From contig NC_051852.1 of the NCBI RefSeq assembly GCF_905115235.1, positions 147,732,027-147,796,026 on the forward strand: a stretch of 64,000 nt of DNA, read 5' to 3'. This document shows, piece by piece, positions 9,123 through 21,416 of this stretch (position 1 is its first letter; each line of letters begins with the position of its first letter). The notes under the pieces are model-generated. The model searched no databases. It saw nothing but the letters and a program-made list of their open reading frames with translations, and was not told the DNA's origin. The position numbers and the translations under genes were made by a program. This stretch comes from Hermetia illucens (Eukaryota; Arthropoda; Insecta; Diptera; Stratiomyidae).

Positions 9123-12100
9123 ATGGCGGAACACATCAGGATTAGGACTGAAGCTCCCAGCGAAACTGTTGCAGCGTCGACCTCCAAAAAAGGGACCGGA
9201 TTCAAAGACGGATGCGAAAACCTGGAGGAAAGTGGAACGGCAGAAAATAAACGATCATAGGAAGATGAGACCGAAGGTGATTGTCATTTCCAAACGAGGT
9301 GAAGGATCATATGCTAACATTCTCAGGAGAGTGAAGGCAGACCCCGCTCACCCCCAACTCACCAACTTGGGAGACAATATCAGCCACATTAGACGGTCCT
9401 ATAAAGGAGATCTTATGTTGGAGCTCAAGAAATCCAAGGATTTAACCGCAACTAAATTCTTGAGCCAAATCGGAAAGTCGTTAGGACAGGAAACCGACAT
9501 AAGGACTAGCAGGCCAGAGATCACTATAATCTGCGAAGATATAGATGAAATCACCACGAAGGAGGTTTGCTAAGCGCTGGATGTCGTCGAACTACAAGAG
9601 TTAGCGGTGAGACGCTGAGGAAAGTCTACAGAGTAACACAAACCACCATCATCAGCAGTAGAGACAGCACTCAAAGTGTTAGCACCAGGGACAGTAAGAA
9701 GGCTGGATTATGTGTCGTCTTAGAGAGCAGATGGCGTTAAAACGATTCCTTGGCTTCCGTCACATTGCGAAAGCATGCGCTAGTCCAAATAACAAGTCGA
9801 AGCAATGCAGGACATGCGGTATGGAAGGCCATATTAGCAAGGACTGCGGAGCTGACCCAAATTGCCCACTGTGCAAAGGGAAGAAGAGTGTGGATCATCG
9901 AATCCACAGGACATTGGCTGACCATAATAGCAGGCGATTTTAATGCGTGGGCTCTTGAATGGGGCAGCCGGACATAAGTGAGTGCCGCTTTAGCCAGTAG
10001 AGTCACTTAGCATGTCAGTAAAGACTATACTCACAGCGACCACCAGGCATCTGCATGGAAATCAAGGGATCGGATCGAACTCGAAAGAGTTCTCGCAGAA
10101 TGCCGTTTCCGGGAAAGGAGGCTTTGCCAGAGGCTCATTGGGAAGCCTGATAACGATGGTCGAGAGGTGACACAAATGCAACTACGAGGCCGCCTAAAAG
10201 AAACCATTCGGAGGAGCAAAACGAACTACTTCAAACAGCTGTGTGACCATGCCGACATAAACCCTTGGGACGATTCCTTCAGGGTGGTAACGAAAAGGCT
10301 GTGGAGAACACCCCAGATTACCTGTCCGTGCCTCTTTAAACAGATTATTACCATTCTCTTCCCTCACCACGAAAATAGGAAAAGGCAAACGGTTGCCCAG
10401 CTTGATAAGGGCATAATACCTCCAGTAAATATGAAGGAGCTGCGGAAAATATATGGTAGGATCGGTGAAAACAAGGCCCCAGGTTTGGATGGCATCCACA
10501 ACCGAGCTTTGACTACACCTTCGAAGCGTTCCTAAAAGGAATATTCCCTGCCCAGTGGAAAAAGCAAAAGTTGATGTTGCCTCCGAAACCAGGCAAGTCA
10601 CTTGGAAACCCAGCATCGTATCGTCCTATCTGCCTGCTGGATAAAATAATAATAATAATAATCGTTGGCGCAACAATCCATGTTGGATCAGGGCCTTGAA
10701 GTGTGTTAGAGCACTTCACTCAAGACCGTAACGGTACACTAGGAGGCAATGTGGTCAGCATTGCGCTCGCCCGAGATTATTACCCTGATTTGACTCAGGT
10801 ACTCATTGACAGCTGAGTCGACTGGTGTCCGACGTCAAATCACGATACAAATTCCACTGCCACCAGCGAGATTTGAACCGCGACCTTCCGTACGACAGCC
10901 TTGCGCTCTAACCACTCAGCTATCCGGACACTGGATAAAATGGGAAAGATAAAGGAGAGAGTCACCTACAAAAAACTCCTACCCATCGTCGAAGCCAACA
11001 ATGGTTTGTCGGAACGCCAGTTTGGACTCCAACATGCTCACTCTACAGTGGACGCAATTAGCATGATAATAAACCTGACAAAAGGCACACCGATTTCTGG
11101 CGACTGATGAGCCGTGCTGGCGCTGGATGTCAAAAACGCATTCAACTCGGCCAACTGGAACAGAATTAAACAGGCGTTGACCGACATAGATGTCCCCGGG
11201 TATTTAGCGAATTTGGTGGAAAACTACCTCCCAAAGAGTTCCTTGTCATAGCCGAGATATCGGGAATATGTTGTGGAATATTATGTATAGTGGGGTGCTT
11301 GCTCTTCCCGTCCCAGAGAGGACTACAATTGTCGGTTTTGCTGATTACCTAGCTGCGGTTGTTACAGCAAATCACCCAGAAGATGTGGAGGTCTACGCGA
11401 CGGAAACAGTAAGAGCGGTAAAGTCCTGGTAAGAAAGAGCCCGGCTGAATTTGGCGGAAGCGGTCTTAATAACCAACCGCAGGAAAAGTAACACTGTGAA
11501 AGTGGAAGTCGGCGGATATACGGTCGTATCAAAGCCAGCTATCAAATACCTGGGGGTGATAATTGACACCAAACTGAGCTTTAGGGAACACTTAGAATAT
11601 GCATGACAAAAGGCAGCCAATGCCACCGCGCAATGGTGGGCCGAAACACAATCGGAGGTTGCTTCTATCCGGAGTGGTGCGTTCCAACCTGCTCTAATCG
11701 TCAACTGTGTGGACAAAGGCGCTTGCAAACTCTCAGAGACGGAAGCAGGTGAACTCAGTTTACCGGCTGATAGTTTTGAGGCTTTCCAGTGCTTTCAGAA
11801 TCACATGAGATGAGGCAGTATTGGTGTTGACAGGGATGATCCCCGTCGACATTCTGGCGAAAGAAATGAATGTGCTCTACCATGCAAGACGTATGAAGGA
11901 ACACACAGAGCGTAGAAATGCAGCAAGATCAGAGTCGCATGATCTCCGGCAATGCAGATGGTCGGTGGACGCACAGACTCATTCCCAACATTAGAGTATG
12001 GCTTGAGCGGAAACATGGGGAGACCAACTACCACATTACCCAGTTCCTAATGGGACACGGCGGTTGTTATATTGGGAGTATCTACACCACTTTAGATTGT

Positions 12101-12480
12101 ATGATTCTCTGTATTGTCCTAGATGAATTGGCATACCGGAAGATCCAGAGCATGTGATGTTTCACTGTCTAAGATGCGCAATGGAAAGGAGGAACCTACA
12201 TCAAGTGCTGGCCAGGAGCGTGAGCCCGGAGAACTTAGTTGCGGAGATGCTGAGGTCCGAGAAGAACTCGTTTACGGTTTGCTCCGCAACCGTACAAATA
12301 CAGGGGAAGTTTCTGAGGGATCAAAGAAGGAGGAAGTCAAACGGAGGACAAGGGCGAATGCCTAAGGGCAAACCTACCCCGCAAAGTAATACCTAAATGG
12401 TGGTCCCGCGGGGCTGGGCCTGGAGAGATTGGAAGTGGTTTTTAGTAGGTGCGAATCACACACGCGCCCATTGTAGCTTC
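9123..12480 (+). mobile_element. R1-like LINE, near full length but decayed, split by a SINE
   Basis: Starts with an ORF1 ATG at 9123 (MAEHIRIRTEAPS), then a shifted frame holding the gag-like part (KVIVISKRGEGSYANILRRV at about 9276-9335). A CCHC knuckle follows at about 9805-9860 (CRTCGMEGHISKDC). The endonuclease piece AGDFNAW lies at about 9930-9950. RT blocks are ENKAPGLDGIHN (about 10467), SYRPICLLD (10617-10643), ERQFGLQHAHSTVDAI (about 11010) and ALDVKNAFNSANW (about 11120), then KPAIKYLGVIIDTKLSF at about 11530. The YADD motif reads FADY, and many frames are broken. A SINE at 10648-10930 interrupts the RT. Confidence 0.8.
10648..10930 (-). mobile_element. tRNA-derived SINE, full copy with 11-bp target duplication
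   Basis: Reverse-oriented SINE. Its 5' head has an A box, TAGCTGAGTGG (minus strand, 10922-10912), and a B box, GGTTCAAATCT (10879-10869), spaced as in a tRNA. The tail is an (ATT)n run at 10648-10664. The direct repeat CTGGATAAAAT flanks it at 10637-10647 and 10931-10941, and restores the LINE reading across the insertion. A conserved hairpin, GACTCAG (10792-10798) with CTGAGTC (10813-10819), sits in the body. Confidence 0.9.
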
Positions 12481-12499
12481 ACACAAACGGTGGAGCTGG

Positions 12500-13170
12500 T
12501 ATGGACGTGTCTTGCTAAGTTTTCCTATCTCCGTGTACGAACAGAAAAAAAGATATACAAATTGATCGATGCCTGCGAGGCTCGCCCATTAATGCAGATA
12601 GGGAGAGTGTGATGACTCGTCAGACTAAGAACCTTGGTTTTGTCGGTGTTTATCTTCAGTCCAACTCTGCATGCCTCTCTCTCCAAATGCAGAGCGATTT
12701 GCCAAGATCTATGGCCAGTGAGAGAGCAAACATATGTCATCAACATAGTTGAAGTGTTTGAAGAAAGCAGTCACAATCCACTGAACTACTTCACATGCTC
12801 CGCACAAGGCAACATGAAGAACGTCACCGATAACAAGAAAAAATAATATCGGTGACAAGATGCAACCCTGGTGGACTTCGCTTTGGACCTCAAAATCCTC
12901 TAAAGCTTTACCTCGCTGCAGCACGTGACACTTTCCACCATCATATATCGCTCTGATAATAGCTACCTATTAGTTTCTCTGGAATGCCCCTCCTGCGCAG
13001 AGTACTCCAGATACACTCTGTTCATGCTATCGAAAGCTTTCTCGAAATTGATGAAGAACAGGTGACGATCCAAAGTGATGGGTAAAATGCAGCGATAGGA
13101 TCGGCCCTGAACCAAGGCATCAACGGGACTGAGGTGACACTGGGTTTCTTCTCAAAATCGTAGAACGACA
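12500..13170 (-). mobile_element. RTE-C-like LINE, reverse transcriptase fragment
   Basis: Minus-strand RT palm pieces: FINFEKAFDSMNR at about 13065-13025, then the VHQGCILSPILFFLVI block at about 12870-12825. A degenerate YVDD-type motif (FNYVDDICLLS) follows at about 12750-12715, then GLKINTDKTKV at about 12660-12630. Sequence at 12830-12950 recurs at 55283-55410. The copy is broken by frameshifts. Confidence 0.7.
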
Positions 13171-13554
13171 CTCGTTTATCATCCAAGTAACTTGTTTTAA
13201 CGAAAAAGGATATATGCAATTAAAATATACCACGTTCCACATTGACGTTGTGTCGAGTATTCATAGTTTGAACGTGTCTACCCTGATTATAAGATGATGA
13301 GCAACTACAGAAAATTCTCCAGCTACCGAACACATCCTTAGATATCCAACCTCCTCCTGTACAACACATACATTAAGGTCTGCTGCGATACATCCAGGAT
13401 CGCAGAAAGGGAAAACCGAACCTGGGGAAGAATGGTCATATTGGACAAAGAGGACTATGAAAACTGGAAGAAGGATAAGCTAGAGAATGGACCGCACAGA
13501 AGACTCAAGACCGATCCTCTACAACAACCCGAAAAAAATGGACAGATTTATTAC
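13171..13554. other. Unassigned interval
   Basis: No gene or repeat family could be assigned between the two LINE fragments. Open frames are short. Confidence 0.25.
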
Positions 13555-13790
13555 GTAAGGTCACCACGATCGATATGGGGTTGGACCGAATTCACTTGCC
13601 AAGATTGGTCTGAATATCGAAGTCGATGATAAGCGACCAAAAGGCCGGCCGAAACAATGGTGACTTGATACGCTGGATGAGGATTTGAAAGACTCGCGAT
13701 CGCATCCAGATCAGGATTTTGATAGAACCAAATGGCGAAACCAATCACGACGAGCCGAAATCGCTTGTGAACGGGACAATACAAGTGTGT
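13555..13790 (+). mobile_element. RTE-B LINE, 3' end of ORF
   Basis: Plus-strand copy of the RTE-B C-terminus: [20 protein letters not shown] at about 13595-13655, then HPDQDFDRTKWRNQSRRAE. One stop replaces the Arg of the KQRW motif. Confidence 0.75.
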
Positions 13791-16700
13791 TCTCTAAGAT
13801 TCTCCAATTCATTGGAGACATCGGAGACGACGAGATCACAGAATGTTTTGAGGTCAAGGCTTTTTTTCAATGCCCCGATCGAAGAAGAAAGAAGCTCTAG
13901 AGCGGATATGCTACATCAACAATAAGAAAGCCCACAATCCTCGCTTTACAAGCCCATCAGGAGACGCATTGATGAAAACAATTATAACAGCAGTTCCACC
14001 GGCGAGGCATGTACGCGGGGGGAAAAGAGTGAATGTCACTTTCATCTCACATAAAACCTTAAAAAGTATGATAACAATTGGTCTTTTCGAGGAAGAAATT
14101 CACTACTTACGTGATCAGAAAACACGATCTACCTGAATCAATAGGAGAACATTGTGGAGCAGCGAGGAAGATAAACTACAGAAGGAAACAACAGTGATAG
14201 AAGGCGCTAAAAAAGGACAAGTAGATTCACAAAGTAATCCTCTAGATCAAAGAGTATGCTGACCACTATGAGGAAATGAAGTTCCACCTATAGAAGCTAT
14301 TGACACAAATTTTCACTTGATGTGCCTACAGACTACCATTCGAAGAAACAGAGCATGCAATATCCTATTCCATAAGTATCCAAGGGAGAAGAATCCATCC
14401 CATTACGTTCAATACGATGGTTAGTTTGCAAAGTAATTGAGGAGATGCTTAAGTCAAAACGAATTGCCAGAATCGACGAATTCTGAAGGATACTATGACT
14501 ATTCACGGATAGAATTTCACTCATCCGACTGTGGTGGTCGGATCGCTTGATTCGAACCGACGAGAAACCTGCAAGAAAAACAATAAGAACATAATCTATG
14601 ATAAGAGATGATGGGATAGGCCCTGTCTTCGGAGGATCGATAGCAATGAAAGAAATGTCTTGGGGAAAGGTGAATACAAGAACGGGGTGGAAATTCTGAA
14701 AACCTCCTAATGTGGTTTCGACCCTTAAATTGTCCTTAATTGACCTCCGATTTACTTGGCAGTAAAACGGACTTGGAACTATCGGTATCTGGGAAAATTG
14801 TTCTCAGAAAACCAAAAGACGAAACTGTCACATCCCTTCGGAGGAAGGGGGAAAATGCAACCAATTATATTGGCATCAGAACGAAACCTACTGATTCTAA
14901 AGAGCGTTTTCAGTACTATAAATAGAACATATTGAGCTATTTAACGTGGAATTGCCACTAGATGCTGCTGAACCACGAACTTGTGCCAATCCACCATCAC
15001 ACAGTCGAATGGAGATACTATTTGAATCCTTGCTAGTAGGCAAAAACTTTTAACAAAAGCCGGAGGCTGCTAGGATGATAATTTTACTGTCCGTTAAAAG
15101 GAGGAACATTTTCTCACCAAAACATCAAATTTTTAAGGAACAAATTCCACAACACCACAAAAATATTCGCCCAGAAAACGGGAACTTGATACGAAACACA
15201 AAATGGAAATAAAATTCAAAACTAATTCATCAGCTAGATCGTACCATCCTAAAAATATTATTCAGGTAGATTGATTTCAAATATTTCAATAAAAAAATAT
15301 TTCTCGTTCCGAAAATTAATGTATGCCACCTCAAATCTTCCGTGGAACGGCAATATCGGGCCGATCCCTCATCATATCTGGACGGTCAAGATTTTATTAC
15401 GAAGAAAACAGCCATTAGTATTTACCTGGTCCCAAACTTAATCAAAAGACAATGCGCTTTGAAAACTATTGGTAAAAATTAAAGGAGCAACAGAAATCTA
15501 GGCTTCGCTCAAATGATTAATTCATACTCGCGGCGAACTAGAGAGAAACTGATCTTTACTGAAGCAAGTGCTGAGCCCCTTAAAGATACTTAGATTGACC
15601 GGTAAAGAGAGAGATATTGCTGGTAATGCTTATATAATTTCGAGTCTTGTGCATTCACTTATAACCTTGACTTAGATCCAGAACACGAAAGGGCTAGCTA
15701 GTCGCTTCTCAAGCTTCCACGCGTCCTTCGCGAATCTCAACAACAGAGATATGTGGGGCTAAGCATAAGTTCTGATTTTTCATCCCCATTATCAGAATGT
15801 TAAGAATAATCTTTCGTCTCTTGAACTTCGGCCTTTCAACTCCAATAATCCATCCGGTGCCATACTCCGAAAAATCCACAATAAACAAATCAACTGCACA
15901 CATTCCTCCGTCAAATTTAACAATTCCTCACACACTTCTTAGAACGACCAATTTAAATTTACTAATATCGCGTTCTAAATTTGCATAACCATTTAATTCT
16001 TTCAGATTTTTTATAGCCGCTATTACTATTGCCAACTGGTTCTCGTTCATTCAGAGCCAACTCAAACTTTCTATAGTCGATTTTGTGCATATAGAACTTT
16101 TTATACCTGGACCCCGGTGCGATTACGTTCATTTGAATGATCTCTTTGAAATGGTAAAAGATGCGCCGTGGCGCTTGGAGCAAAAAATTATTGCATGTAT
16201 ATCGGGGATTTGCATGAGGTCCAAGCATTTGTGTGAGGAATAGCGTATGCAAAGGAGAACTGCAGAATAGGTTCAATGTTAGTCATAGTTGGGTGATACC
16301 CGACTCTTATTCAGATCAGGTAGCCAGGTTTTTGGGCGAAATCATGTTTGCAGATTCGTTTTGTGCATTTCGTTGGTAGATGGAGATTGGTATTAAATAT
16401 GAAGGCGCTGATTGGATAAGGTTCTTGATCCGGTTCAGAGCACACATGATACAGTAGATAATCTATATCGAGTTTGGTCTTCCCGATGGATCAATTCACC
16501 TTTGCTGGAGTTTTGATTATTCACATTAACGTATATCGATGCGGGTTGGGAAGGTCGCTGAACGTTGAAGATCAATCCTCAAAAGCATGCCATTATTTTG
16601 ATAATCGGGCTCCCATTGTCTATCGATTCTAATACTTCAAGAATACCTGTGCGTCACGATCCTGATCCCCTGCTCTGAAACTTATCAATACAATTCCTCA

Positions 16701-17347
16701 CAACACCTGTCATCCCTATAGCAAACCAAACACTATTGGATCAATTATTCCTCCCTATTGGATACGGAGCAGATGGTAATTGGTACGTGGCCATGATTGG
16801 AGATCAAAAGAAAACAGCAGGTGCACTTCAAGGTCTACATTATCCGCTAAAATGTGCACATGCAATGACGACATCGAGATCCTCTATACTCCCCGAATTC
16901 TCTACATGACCAAAAATCCCAACGATATAGTTTGCATATTATAAGACGAGAGTACTCTGAAGAGAACTCATTTATTATATTGCAATGTACTTATAAGCTT
17001 TGTAAGAATTAGTAAAATTGCAATCTTAATGTTGAAAATTTCTGGTGTACGACAAAACGGCAATATTTGTAATAAGCGAGAAACAAAGATGTCCTAGCCA
17101 ATTACATATCACATTGGAGAAAAAGGATCAAACCTTTATTTACTTCGCTTCGATGGGTCAAGACTTTAAAGCAATTTAAAACTACTAGTTGTATCTGGCA
17201 ACTTCGTTTTTTCTTGTTTGACAGATAAAAAATCAATTTTATTAGGATAGATGTGTTGTATCAAAAATTATTTGAAAACAAATAATTCTGCAATTTTACT
17301 ACAGCAAAATGAAGAATGTAACACAAGATTATAAAAATGTAATACAA
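13791..17347. other. Intergenic, AT-rich, nothing firm
   Basis: About 3.5 kb with no recognisable protein, RNA gene or repeat family. Open frames at 13870-14136, 14740-14925 and 15962-16276 have no motifs I know. AT content rises from about 15 kb on. Very old transposon remains are likely but cannot be shown by eye. Confidence 0.3.
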
Positions 17348-17356
17348 GCTCGAAAA

Positions 17357-17607
17357 ATAATAATAATAATCGTTGGCGCAACAATCCATATTGGATCAGG
17401 GTCTGGAAGTGTGTTAAAGCGCTTCATTCAAGACCGTAACGGTACATCTGTACAGTACAGTAACACTGTAGGACCGAGATTATTACCCTGATTTGACTCA
17501 GGTACTCATTCACAGCTGAGTCGATCTGTATCCGACGTCAAATTACGATACAAATTCCACTGCCACCAGTGAGATTTGAACCGCGACCTTCCGCACGACA
17601 GCCTTGT
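17357..17607 (-). mobile_element. tRNA-derived SINE, 5'-truncated copy
   Basis: Same SINE as at 10648-10930, in the same orientation, with an (AAT)n tail at the left. It lacks the last 25 or so bases of the tRNA-like head, including the A box. The direct repeat GCTCGAAAA flanks it at 17348-17356 and 17608-17616. The internal hairpin and the B box are kept. About 30 bp are missing from the middle relative to copy 1. Confidence 0.85.
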
Positions 17608-17686
17608 GCTCGAAAAAAGATGCTAAAAATGACGCTTTCATTCTGAAAAGTATAGGTACATCCCCAGACGACTGGAAAAGTCGATG

Positions 17687-17785
17687 AATATAATAATCGT
17701 TGGCACCACGATCCAATTGGATCTGGACCTCGAAGCGTGTTAGAGTACCTCGTTTAAAACCGTAACGATACACTGTTGAAAGACG
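17687..17785 (-). mobile_element. Old SINE tail fragment
   Basis: ATAATAATCGTTGGC, then about 80 bp of the SINE 3' half in more diverged form. The head is missing. It lies just right of the younger copy. Confidence 0.6.
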
Positions 17786-17799
17786 AACATTCAAGCAGG

Positions 17800-17930
17800 T
17801 TCCAAGCAAGCAAAAAGGATAGAATGGCGATCATCATTTCAAGCACGGGTAGTACGTCCTATGCAGACATAGTAAGAAGAAGTAACCCTGATCTGTGGGG
17901 GGAGAACAAAAGGAAGATATCATGATGCAC
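17800..17930 (+). mobile_element. R1-like LINE ORF1 fragment
   Basis: Reads AIIISSTGSTSYADIVRRSN at about 17827-17886. This parallels VIVISKRGEGSYANILRRVK in ORF1 of the R1-like LINE at 9.3 kb. Confidence 0.5.
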
Positions 17931-18289
17931 TGAACCGAAGAGCGCAAAGCCGATGGTTTCCGCAGCCAAATCAAAAATTTACTTGGGGAAGTGCTACCGT
18001 ACGTGGTCAAAAAGCATGAGATTAGCAAAGTTAGCAACATTCGAAATTTATTTATTTCGAATGTTGTTAATACGCCACGAGAAGGGAGATCCAACGGTGG
18101 AAAAATTAGTTCATCTAGTGGCCTTTTCATCGCCGACGTATCTACATTGTTTTTTCCAATTTGATCTACATTGTCTTTTTCTAATTTTATCTATATTGCC
18201 TTTTTCCCATTAATTTAACGATATTATTAATTAAAAATATGAATAAAAAGTTTTAATTAATTTTTTTTTTCTTTCGTACGGGCATTTGG
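17931..18289. other. AT-rich spacer
   Basis: Low-complexity AT-rich sequence with no gene. The part at 18130-18190 repeats a short T-rich unit (CTACATTGTTTTT-like) about three times. Confidence 0.35.
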
Positions 18290-21200
18290 GGTGCGGTCTG
18301 CCGTCGTCAAGTTAGGGAATTAGGGTCTGTTCAAATTCGGTACAGCCGCGTCCTCGACCCATCTCGCATCGTTTTAACTGTTGTCATGTCTCTAGACAAC
18401 ACAGACGCGGCAGGCCCATCGGACCCTCAAGTGACCGCCCTCGCGGTGCGCGTTTCCCATTGTAGGCCTGGATGAGGAGACCATCCTCCTGGTGGCAGAC
18501 ATTGTCGCCTACTATAATGTATAATACTAAAAACGGAGCTAACTAAGCGCCTACCGGTTAGTGAGTCAGCTAACCTGGATCACTTACTGGCAGATTTGAC
18601 GTTGGGCGATCGAACTCCCAGCCAATTGCTTCGCGACATGAGGCAAATCGCTCTGGCTACGACGACTTCCGAAGAGCACCCCGGCGATCCCCTCGTGCGT
18701 CTCCAGCTATTTGGAGGAGCTGGCAGCTGCGGCTGGCAAGGTGCATAAGGTGCACGCGCGTCCCACGATAGCGGCCGTTCAGCAGCCTTCAGATGAATTA
18801 GGCGAGCTGAAGCGTGACATGGCCGCTCTGTGGCCAGCATGGCGAAGATGAGGGCGACGCTGGACGCTCAGCGTTCGGGCGGCAGGTGGCGAGTTCACTC
18901 GCGGTCTTCTACTCGAAGAGGGCGATCGGGTAGCAGGTCGTCAGGACAACCTACGAAATGGAGCATTTGTTGGTATCATCGCAGATTCGGCGAAAAGGCT
19001 GCCAGATGTACGCTCCCGTGTAAATTCGCGCCTACCTAAAAAAACTAGGTCCGCGGTGGATCCTGACGACAGCAGCGCCACGTCGCCTAAGAATTTATGA
19101 CCCTCTCAGCAGGCGCAGTTATCTTGTAGATACTGGTTCGGAGGTTTCGGTTCTTCCCGTACCCCGGCACCATCAGCTATTCCCTTAACCTTTGAAACTT
19201 GCGGCGGCAAATTCCTCGCTTATTAACACCTTCGGGTACAGGCAAGTGGACGTGAGTCTTGGTTTGCGTAGGACGTTCCCGTGGCGATTTATCCTAGCGG
19301 ATGTACGTTTCCCCGTTTTAGGCCGGGACTTCTTGTGTCACTATGGGTTGCTGATGGACTTGCAGAACAGGTCCCTTATAAACCCCACGACTAAACTTCG
19401 TCAAGCCGAATCTCATCTCACCCCAACAACAATCTCTCTCTGCTCCAAAAATTCAACCAGATTACTACCGAGTGTAGTCTCTCAAAGGTGCAAGCCCCAG
19501 AAGCTGGCTATTGCGCGGAAAGAATTCGAGCAACTTATGCAGCTGTTGGTCTTCCCCACTCCATATGGTCCCTAAGCCAAACGGCGAATGGGGCCCTGTG
19601 GGGATTATAGAAGTCTAAACGCACAGACTGTTCCTGACCAATATCCCATTCCACTCATCCGTGACTTTGCGCATCATCTCGCAAACCGCCGCATCTTGGA
19701 TTTAACCAATACGTATCACCAAATCCCTGTAGCTCCAGAAGACACGGCAATATGCACATCCTTTGGACTCTTCGAGTTCACGCGGATGACTTTCAGGTTG
19801 TGCAATGCGGCGCAAACCTTTCAAAGATTCATTCACTCGGTCCTGCGAAACCTCGACTTCTTTTCTTGTATTTGGATGATGTTTCGGTCGTTTCTTCCTC
19901 AGAGTCTGAGCACTTAGCCCATCTCGAATACATTTTTCAACGTCTTCTTGAGGCCGGTTTAGTCCTAAACGTTGAGAAATGCAAGTTCCTCCAGACACAG
20001 ATGAGATTCCTCGGCCACTTTATTTCCCCTGACGGAATACAGCTCGACCCAGACAAAGTGCAAGCGATTTCAAGCTTCCCGCGTTTGAAAATCGTGAAGG
20101 ATTTGCGGAGGTTCTTGGACATGCTAAACTTCTATCGTCGTTTCCTGCCCAAGGTCGCCCAACACAGGCGGTTTTGAACGCGTACTTGTCTGGCCCCAAA
20201 ACAAAGGACACACGAGAGATTGTGTGGTCTGAAGAGGCTGTTCGCGCGTTCGATAAATCCCGACAGCAACTGGCTGATGTTATATTCTTGGCATTTCCTC
20301 GACAAGATACACCCCTAGCCGTTTTTGTTGATGCCTCTCTCTCATAGTTGCTGAGGCTTTGTCACGTGTCTCCGAGGTTAATATCCCCGCCTCACTCGAC
20401 TTCTCGGCTATCGTCAAGGCGCAGGAAGATGACGCAGTACTTCAGAGCCTCAAATCCAACTGCAAATATAAATTTCGAGAGTTGCCCATCTTCGGCTCGA
20501 ACCTTTCTCTCTGCTGCGAATACTCGGAAAAGGAACCCCGGCCATACATTCCGCCCACCTTTCGCAAAGAAGTGTTCCACGCGGTTCACGACCATGAATA
20601 AAGACATCAACTTCTGGGCCAGAGAGTGCATCGCATGCCAGAAGTGTAAAATCACCAGGCATGTAAGAAAAGTAGTGGGATCATTTCCCCACACTGCCAA
20701 GCGGTTCCACACCATACACCTCGACATCGTAGGCCCTCTGCAAGACTCGCACGGTTACAGGTATTGCCTAACAATCATCGACAGGTTTACGCGGTGGCCT
20801 AAGGCAATACCTCTAAAGGACATTACGGTGCAATATTGTGTCGAAGCCCCCTGTCGAGAGTAGATCCCTCGCTTTGGTGTCCCTGCAATGATCATCACTG
20901 ACCAGGGATTGCAATTTGAGTCCACCCTTTTCTCCGAATTAGGCAAACTCCTGGGATTCAAACGCCAGCGGCTTACCACCCGCAATCCAATAGGATGCTA
21001 GAACGTTCGCACCGGACGCTGAAAGCCGCCATTATGGCTCGCGATGATCCGTCCTGGACTCAGGTCTTGCCTCTTGTCCTACTCGGCCTGCGAACAACCC
21101 GCCGAGAGGAGTTTGCTGCCAGCCCCGCGGAGCTGGTATACGGGTAGAACCCAAAACTCCCAAGTGATCCGGTCTTCGACAGGAGATCGGGTCTCACAGA

Positions 21201-21350
21201 CTCGTGATTGATGTGCCTGCTGAAAGACAACCTTCGCCACATTAAAGCCACACCTCCCACCCGACACTCGTCCGCACCTGCCTGCGCTCCCAAGGAGCTG
21301 GACACGTGCACACATCCGCATCCGCTCCTTGTGAGCATGCGGGGACCAAG
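18290..21350 (+). mobile_element. Ty3/gypsy retrotransposon fossil, internal region
   Basis: Parts in order are gag (start at about 18387), protease (about 19080-19380), reverse transcriptase (about 19560-20180), part of the RNase H region (about 20200-20345) and integrase (about 20350-21320). No LTR pair was recognised at its ends. The element is broken in many places and is missing segments, so it is an old, dead copy. A relative of its 3' half lies at 40.0-41.6 kb in better condition. Confidence 0.85.
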
Positions 21351-21416
21351 CCATAAATGAATATATGAAGCAATCCACAAATGGGTTCGTATAGGCAAAA
21401 ATAGGCGGTATATACA

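Noticed and set aside
9710-9943. Host CCHC zinc-knuckle protein
   Set aside because: The knuckle lies between the gag-like and endonuclease parts of an R1-like LINE and belongs to it.
10861-10930. tRNA gene on the minus strand
   Set aside because: A and B boxes are present, but the acceptor stem does not pair, and the sequence continues into a repeated SINE body with copies at 17.4 and 21.8 kb.
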